Part shown: piece after piece, positions 7,706 to 11,608 of the stretch
Position numbering within the stretch: the stretch's first letter is position 1
Layout: each line of letters starts with the position of its first letter
Assembly (NCBI GenBank): GCA_030706665.1
Contig: JAUZOB010000082.1
Location: forward strand, 1 to 11,608
Direction of reading: 5' to 3'
DNA length: 11,608 nucleotides
From: Bacteroidota bacterium
Lineage (GTDB): Bacteria > Bacteroidota > Bacteroidia > Bacteroidales > Prolixibacteraceae
Position numbers and translations under genes: made by a program
The notes under the pieces: generated by a model
Database searches by the model: none
Seen by the model: the letters and a program-made list of their open reading frames with translations, nothing else
Told to the model about the DNA's origin: nothing

Positions 7706-9729
7706 TGTTTAGATCTATAAGTTGATTCTCCAGGACCTACTCTTTTTATCATGAGCGATTTCCAATGCAAAGGTAAACATCCTTTTTGCTGAACATATCC
7801 TCTGTCAGTCAATTTAATTCCGCCAAATCCGAATAAAACAGTCTGAAGCATTCCACCTGCTGCAGTTACAAAATATGGATTTTCTCCTCCGGCACATTCA
7901 GACAATACGCCAAATGGTTTCTTCTGATTTGGAACATATCCTCTTTGGAAAAGCTCGAAACTACGTTGCTTATCACCCAGATAGCAATAACCCACTGCAA
8001 GAGCAGAATGACTCATTGCCGGGCCATTGTCGATACGCGGCTCATAATAGATCAGATCCTTTCTAATCTTTTCTTTATCTGCAATCAAACAAAGAGGGAA
8101 AGTTAAAAGATTCGCATCAGCTTGTTTGATTTTCCGACCGTCATAATTTTCATATTCACGAGTCACACCATCTTCAAATTCGCGAATGGGAATATTATCT
8201 GCAACTTCCTTCCAGCTCGGATCTGCAATTTCATTCAACACTTTTGCAGCCTGAGTCGCATAACGAAGAGCCAGTATCGCCGCACCATTCGTAAAAGCGT
8301 TGTTATCAACATTCGCCGCATATTCGTCGGCACATACGACATTCTTTATTTCATATTCTCCCCGACCATTCTTTTCCACTCGGCTCAACCAGAAATTAGC
8401 AACCTCTCTTAAAACGGGGAATCCCTTTTCTTTAAGCCATAACTTGTCTTGGGTTGCCTGATAATATTGCCAAAATGCAATAGCGATATCTGCTGAAATA
8501 TGATGTTCAAATGGACCGGTCAGTGCCCATACCGGGGTATCTTCAAATCCGCTTTCGCAAGACTCCCAAGGGAACATCGCTCCTTTATAGCCATGACTGG
8601 CAGCATTCTTTTGGGCCTGAGCAAGTCGGTCATATCGATAATCAAGCAATGATTTTGCAATCTCAGGATGCAACATTAGCAAAGGAGGGAACATCCATGT
8701 TTCACAATCCCAGAACACATGTCTTCCATAACCGTTTCCCGACAATCCCATCGGAGACAGACTATATCCGGATCCTTCCCGAACAAAGGAATACAGATTA
8801 TACAGTGCCATGCGCACATCGGCCTGAACGCGATTATCCCCCTCGATCACGACATCTCCTTTCCATAGCTCATCCCAAGCCTTTTCATGTTTAGCAATCA
8901 ACCGGTCCTTCCCTTCCAGACAAGCAAAAATTGTATATCGTTCCGCTTCATTAGCAGGATCCGGATAATTAGCAGAAGAACAAAAAGAACCTACAACAGA
9001 GCAATTGAATTCTTCTCCTTTCTTTATTGTCACCATAAAAGAGGAAACTTCATTTCCATTCTCTCTTTTATCCGTTTTTATATTGGGAGATTTTGCACCA
9101 AATAAATAACTGTAACATGATGCCAGGTTATATCTCCCTTTTAATGTTTGAGCCAATGTTGAATATAACTGCATCGAACCCAGGCTATGACTTTTATCTC
9201 TTTGGTTAATTAAAGAAGAAGGAATTATCTGTTCGTTGGAGAGTCCTAATTCCAAATCATGCAAGGCTGTTATTTTCATTTCTACGAGTAAAGTATTCGG
9301 CAAATGCCTTAGAGCATAAACGGTCTGCACGACTTTAATGGAATTATCATATTCAAATGAAGAAATGAATTTCCCATGCTGCATATCAATTGTATGCGTA
9401 TAATTTTTTATTTTCTCTTTTCCCAAAAGGACTTGTTTGTTATCAACAAACAATTTTAGATTGAAAATATTCGTAGCATCTAATCTATTGGCTACGCCAT
9501 TATTATCAATATCACACAGGCCATTCATGGTAATACATTTAAAACCAAGCGGAATTTCGGTCGGCAATATTCCTAACATACCATTTGCGATGCAGGTTCC
9601 ATAATATTCATCTCCCGGAGTAACGGTTATTCTCCATCCATCAGTTGCTTCAGCAATCTGTGCATTCAAATCGATCTTTGGAAATAAAAAAATAAAAACA
9701 ACCAGAATTATTAGCTTCATTCTTTTCAT
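7702..9729 (-). CDS. Secreted glycoside hydrolase family 65 enzyme, probable alpha-glucosidase
   Basis: A 675-residue exported GH65 protein. Residues 1-23 form a signal peptide (basic start, hydrophobic 5-17, LNA before Q24) with no lipobox cysteine. The N-terminal beta-sandwich spans about 30-275, and the (alpha/alpha)6 catalytic domain about 300-640. Family motifs: FWDCETWMFP (339-348), YKGAMFPWES (381-390), CADEYAANVDNNAFTNG (466-482) with general acid E469, KQADANLL (535-542), and LSECAGG (609-615) with E611. GH65 contains phosphorylases and hydrolases. Hydrolases such as the Flavobacterium johnsoniae kojibiose hydrolase carry a second glutamate acting as base, and E611 lies at the matching distance, so I favour a hydrolase acting on alpha-glucosides, perhaps alpha-1,2-linked. 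The linkage is inference. It is the first gene of the operon with wecB and GT4, and the coupling to two cytoplasmic enzymes is unusual. Confidence 0.9.
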   Translation of the reverse strand: MKRMKLIILVVFIFLFPKIDLNAQIAEATDGWRITVTPGDEYYGTCIANGMLGILPTEIPLGFKCITMNGLCDIDNNGVANRLDATNIFNLKLFVDNKQVLLGKEKIKNYTHTIDMQHGKFISSFEYDNSIKVVQTVYALRHLPNTLLVEMKITALHDLELGLSNEQIIPSSLINQRDKSHSLGSMQLYSTLAQTLKGRYNLASCYSYLFGAKSPNIKTDKRENGNEVSSFMVTIKKGEEFNCSVVGSFCSSANYPDPANEAERYTIFACLEGKDRLIAKHEKAWDELWKGDVVIEGDNRVQADVRMALYNLYSFVREGSGYSLSPMGLSGNGYGRHVFWDCETWMFPPLLMLHPEIAKSLLDYRYDRLAQAQKNAASHGYKGAMFPWESCESGFEDTPVWALTGPFEHHISADIAIAFWQYYQATQDKLWLKEKGFPVLREVANFWLSRVEKNGRGEYEIKNVVCADEYAANVDNNAFTNGAAILALRYATQAAKVLNEIADPSWKEVADNIPIREFEDGVTREYENYDGRKIKQADANLLTFPLCLIADKEKIRKDLIYYEPRIDNGPAMSHSALAVGYCYLGDKQRSFELFQRGYVPNQKKPFGVLSECAGGENPYFVTAAGGMLQTVLFGFGGIKLTDRGYVQQKGCLPLHWKSLMIKRVGPGESTYRSKQ

Positions 9730-9767
9730 TATTTCAACGATATTTTATTCAAATAAAAAGCCGTCTG

Positions 9768-9798
9768 CAAATTAAAAACTTATGTCAACTTTTCCAAA
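9768..9798 (-). promoter_or_regulatory. Candidate promoter of the GH65-wecB-GT4 operon
   Basis: On the minus strand, TTTG at 9798-9795 is followed after 20 bases by TAATTTG at 9774-9768. This resembles the Bacteroidetes -33/-7 pair, although the -7 element is one base short of TAnnTTTG. Initiation would be near 9761, with a leader of about 30 bases before the GH65 ATG at 9729. Confidence 0.45.
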
Positions 9799-9851
9799 TC
9801 AACTCCAACTAGAGCAAAAAATGGAATTAAGTTGTACTATTTTCTATAACG

Positions 9852-9891
9852 CAGACATAAAAAAGCATTACAAAATGCCACAAAGCGTCTG
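9852..9891. repeat. Nested symmetric inverted repeat in the divergent region
   Basis: Outer arms CAGAC (9852-9856) and GTCTG (9887-9891) enclose inner arms GCATT (9865-9869) and AATGC (9874-9878). The spacers between outer and inner arms are exactly 8 bases on both sides, and the inner loop is ACAA, so both pairs share one centre. It lies between the GH65 and esterase genes. It could be a two-part regulator binding site or chance; each arm is only 5 bases. Confidence 0.4.
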
Positions 9892-9898
9892 TTTATAA

Positions 9899-9918
9899 TA
9901 AAGTTATAGCTAACTTTA
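9899..9918. promoter_or_regulatory. Perfect 8-bp-arm interrupted palindrome, possible operator and -7 of the esterase gene
   Basis: TAAAGTTA, TAGC, TAACTTTA forms an inverted repeat with perfect 8-base arms and a 4-base spacer, 41 bases upstream of the esterase ATG. The right arm, TAACTTTA, differs from the Bacteroidetes -7 consensus TAnnTTTG only at the last base, so the palindrome may cover the promoter, as a repressor or activator site would. No good -33 element is visible at the right distance. Confidence 0.4.
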
Positions 9919-9959
9919 AGTCAACTTCCAGAAAACATTAAACCTGAAACTAATAAACA

Positions 9960-11375
9960 ATGAAAAATCACAACATGCAATTAAAAATTCTATTTGTTGT
10001 ATTCATCATTTTACAGCTTACTTCGATAGAAAAAACATTCTCTCAGATTAAACTACCTTCAATCTTCTGCAACAACATGGTTCTTCAGCAAAAAAGCGAT
10101 GTACCGATCTGGGGATGGGACGCACCTGATAGCGAAATAACAATTAAAACCAGCTGGGATACTACCACTGTAAAAGTAAAATGTATCAATACTGCTTTTT
10201 GGAAAGCTACCCTCAAAACTCCATCTGCCGGAGGACCTTACACCATAACGATCAAAGGAAGCGATGAACAAACGCTTTCGAATGTAATGATCGGAGAAGT
10301 CTGGATTTGTTCCGGTCAATCAAATATGGAGATGAATTCGACATGGGGAATAAAGAACGGAGACGAGGAGGTAAAAAATGCCAATTATCCTACCATCCGT
10401 TTTTTCAATATCAAAAAGATTGGCAATGAATCGCACCAAAGCAATTGTTACGGGAAATGGGAAGAATGCTCTCCGACTACCATGAAAACATTTAGTGCAG
10501 CCGGCTATTTCTTCGGGAAGCAACTTCAGGATAGTCTAAAAGTCCCAATCGGAGTGATAAATATAAGTTGGGGGGGTGCTCCCGCAGAATGTTTTGTTAA
10601 TAAAGATCGAATACTCAATGATTCTTTACTTTATACAAATTCCAGGAAACAGAATGTAACACCATGGTGGCCAACCATAATTGGCGGAATATATAATGCC
10701 ATGATATATCCGGTTATTCCTTATCGTATTGCAGGAGCCATCTGGTATCAGGGAGAAACGAATGTCCCAACGGCCAATGGGTACAACAAATTATTGAAAA
10801 CGCTCATCGAAAATTGGAGATCCGATTTCGGCACCGACTTCCCCTTCTATTTTGTACAGATCGCTCCATTCACTTATGGGAAAGAGGTAAACGCAGCCTT
10901 TTTGCGCGAAGCTCAACAAAAGACTCTTGACGTTCCCAACACCGGCATGGTCGTCACAACGGATTTGGTCGATAACGTGAAAGACATTCATCCCAAGGAC
11001 AAAAAGTCAGTCGGAATTCGTTTAGCAAACCTTGCCTTAAGCGAACACTATGGGATAAAAGGAATTGTTTGCAAAAGTCCGGTTTACCAATCAATGAAAA
11101 CAGAGAAAAACAAAATCCGTATCTATTTTAACAATGTTCCAACAACTTTAATTAGCAAAAACGGAGCGCCAACTTGTTTGGAGATAGCTGGCGAAGATCA
11201 TAAATTCATCCCGGCACAAGGGAAAATTGAGAAAAACACACTTGTTGTCTATGCCAAAAATCTGAAGACTCCGGTTGCAGTCCGATTTTCTTTCACCAGC
11301 GATTCAATGGGAAATTTGTTTAGCAAAGAAGGGTTACCCGTTAGTCCGTTCCGTACAGATGATTGGAATCAATAA
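9960..11375 (+). CDS. Secreted SGNH-type esterase, 'sialate O-acetylesterase' family
   Basis: A 471-residue exported carbohydrate esterase. Residues 1-29 form a signal peptide (hydrophobic 9-20, likely cleavage near TFS-Q), without a lipoprotein cysteine; M6 is an alternative start. LPSIFCNNMVLQQKSDVPIW (32-51) is the typical N-terminal beta-domain opening. Catalytic blocks: VWICSGQSNME (114-124) with nucleophile S121, INISWGGAPAE (200-210), AIWYQGETN (260-268) and the Asp-x-His pair DIHP (342-345) with D342 and H344. The residues for an active enzyme are present. Bacteroidetes members of this family remove acetyl groups from sialic acids or from plant polysaccharides such as xylan, and no sialic acid genes lie nearby, so the substrate is unassigned. 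It is divergent from the GH65 gene across 230 bases. A run of seven G (10570-10576) lies in the W204-G205-G206 codons. Confidence 0.92.
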   Translation: MKNHNMQLKILFVVFIILQLTSIEKTFSQIKLPSIFCNNMVLQQKSDVPIWGWDAPDSEITIKTSWDTTTVKVKCINTAFWKATLKTPSAGGPYTITIKGSDEQTLSNVMIGEVWICSGQSNMEMNSTWGIKNGDEEVKNANYPTIRFFNIKKIGNESHQSNCYGKWEECSPTTMKTFSAAGYFFGKQLQDSLKVPIGVINISWGGAPAECFVNKDRILNDSLLYTNSRKQNVTPWWPTIIGGIYNAMIYPVIPYRIAGAIWYQGETNVPTANGYNKLLKTLIENWRSDFGTDFPFYFVQIAPFTYGKEVNAAFLREAQQKTLDVPNTGMVVTTDLVDNVKDIHPKDKKSVGIRLANLALSEHYGIKGIVCKSPVYQSMKTEKNKIRIYFNNVPTTLISKNGAPTCLEIAGEDHKFIPAQGKIEKNTLVVYAKNLKTPVAVRFSFTSDSMGNLFSKEGLPVSPFRTDDWNQ

Positions 11376-11402
11376 GCATGAAATATCTGCCGTTTATTAC
11401 AA

Positions 11403-11420
11403 CAGGCAACCTGATTTTTA
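11403..11420 (+). terminator. Weak terminator-like hairpin after the esterase gene
   Basis: CAGG, CAA, CCTG (11403-11413) forms a 4-bp stem followed by ATTTTTA. It lies 27 bases after the esterase stop and is in the right orientation for termination. The stem is short, so this is a tentative call. Confidence 0.25.
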
Positions 11421-11474
11421 TTTAACCTATCTATCACCACAATAACGCTAATGTAAATATATATCAAAGCTATA

Positions 11475-11503
11475 TTTGGCCCGACTTTGAAAGTCGGGTC
11501 AAA
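11475..11503. repeat. 29-base near-perfect palindrome (strong hairpin)
   Basis: Left arm TTTGGCCCGACTTT (11475-11488) and right arm AAAGTCGGGTCAAA (11490-11503) pair over 14 positions around a single central G. The only imperfection is one G-T position, which would be a wobble pair in RNA. In RNA the three bases either side of the centre would open into a loop, leaving a GC-rich stem. There is no T-run directly after it on the plus strand. It may be a bidirectional terminator, a REP-like element or part of a longer repeat with the tandem copies that follow. Confidence 0.6.
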
Positions 11504-11530
11504 CGTGGTATGAAAATCATTTCGACGAAT

Positions 11531-11563
11531 GAACCACGTCTAAACCACGTCTGAACCACGAAC
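11531..11563. repeat. Three tandem 11-bp units
   Basis: Units GAACCACGTCT (11531-11541), AAACCACGTCT (11542-11552) and GAACCACGAAC (11553-11563) follow without spacer. The first two differ only at the first base; the third diverges in its last three. The core AACCACG is identical in all three, and its reverse-complement partner ACGTGGT occurs at 11503-11509. The period of 11 places each core on about the same face of the helix. Function is unknown. Confidence 0.65.
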
Positions 11564-11608
11564 GAAATAAGGTGTTGTTTCCTTGTTGATACGGTTCAGT
11601 TATCTTCA

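Noticed and set aside
7157..7720. A 187-codon open frame on the plus strand
   Set aside because: It is antisense to wecB, which has all its catalytic motifs; the translation is rich in His, Cys and Phe and resembles no family I know.
8511..8894. A 127-codon plus-strand open frame
   Set aside because: It lies wholly antisense to the catalytic domain of the GH65 gene and its composition is that of a shadow frame.
9960..11375. A sialic acid metabolism locus, from the 'sialate O-acetylesterase' next to wecB
   Set aside because: No sialidase, neuraminate lyase, NanM/NanT, NeuB or CMP-sialate synthetase is present. The esterase family acts on many acetylated glycans, and wecB yields UDP-ManNAc rather than free ManNAc.
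11465..11478. Overlapping -7-like elements TAGCTTTG (minus) and TATATTTG (plus)
   Set aside because: Neither has a TTTG/TTG at the right distance, the plus-strand start would fall inside the palindrome, and no gene follows within the window.
11531..11563. CRISPR array
   Set aside because: The repeat units are 11 bases with no spacers between them and no cas genes nearby.
1..11608. A defence system, mobile element or integrated phage
   Set aside because: All genes have recognisable housekeeping or glycan roles; there is no transposase, integrase, toxin-antitoxin pair, terminal repeat pair or abrupt change in sequence character.

Overview
The window looks like chromosomal DNA from a member of the Bacteroidota, most likely the order Bacteroidales. 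Three things point there. The gene order ftsX, DUF3098, uppP, truB is a Bacteroidetes arrangement. The promoters resemble the Bacteroidetes -33/-7 type (TTTG or TTG, about 20 bases, then TAnnTTTG). Ribosome binding sites are A-rich, without strong Shine-Dalgarno sequences. I cannot name a genus from the sequence alone.

Layout. Bases 1-5190 are all on the minus strand and hold, in transcription order, a large YfhO-family membrane protein, ftsX, a small DUF3098 membrane protein, uppP, and the first 204 codons of truB, which runs off the left edge. YfhO and ftsX are 4 bases apart, and the next gaps are 18 and 51 bases, so this is probably one transcript; truB also has its own good promoter at 660-691. 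After a 270-base gap comes a second, very compact minus-strand operon at 5461-9729: a secreted GH65 glycoside hydrolase, then wecB (UDP-GlcNAc 2-epimerase, 4-base ATGA overlap), then a GT4 glycosyltransferase (1-base gap). Divergent from it, on the plus strand at 9960-11375, is a secreted SGNH-type 'sialate O-acetylesterase'. The 230-base divergent region holds two symmetric inverted repeats. The last 233 bases are non-coding but structured: a near-perfect 14-bp-arm hairpin and an 11-bp tandem repeat.

How the genes fit together. The left part is housekeeping: cell division (FtsX), recycling of the undecaprenyl lipid carrier (UppP) and tRNA modification (TruB). YfhO, WecB and the GT4 enzyme are plausible parts of cell-surface glycan assembly, which uses the same lipid carrier. 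The GH65 enzyme and the esterase look like exported enzymes that trim alpha-glucosides and acetyl esters from glycans outside the cytoplasm. The most unusual point is translational coupling of an exported GH65 to cytoplasmic wecB and GT4 genes. I see no phage, transposon, CRISPR, defence or RNA gene, and no convincing evidence of a wholly new system.
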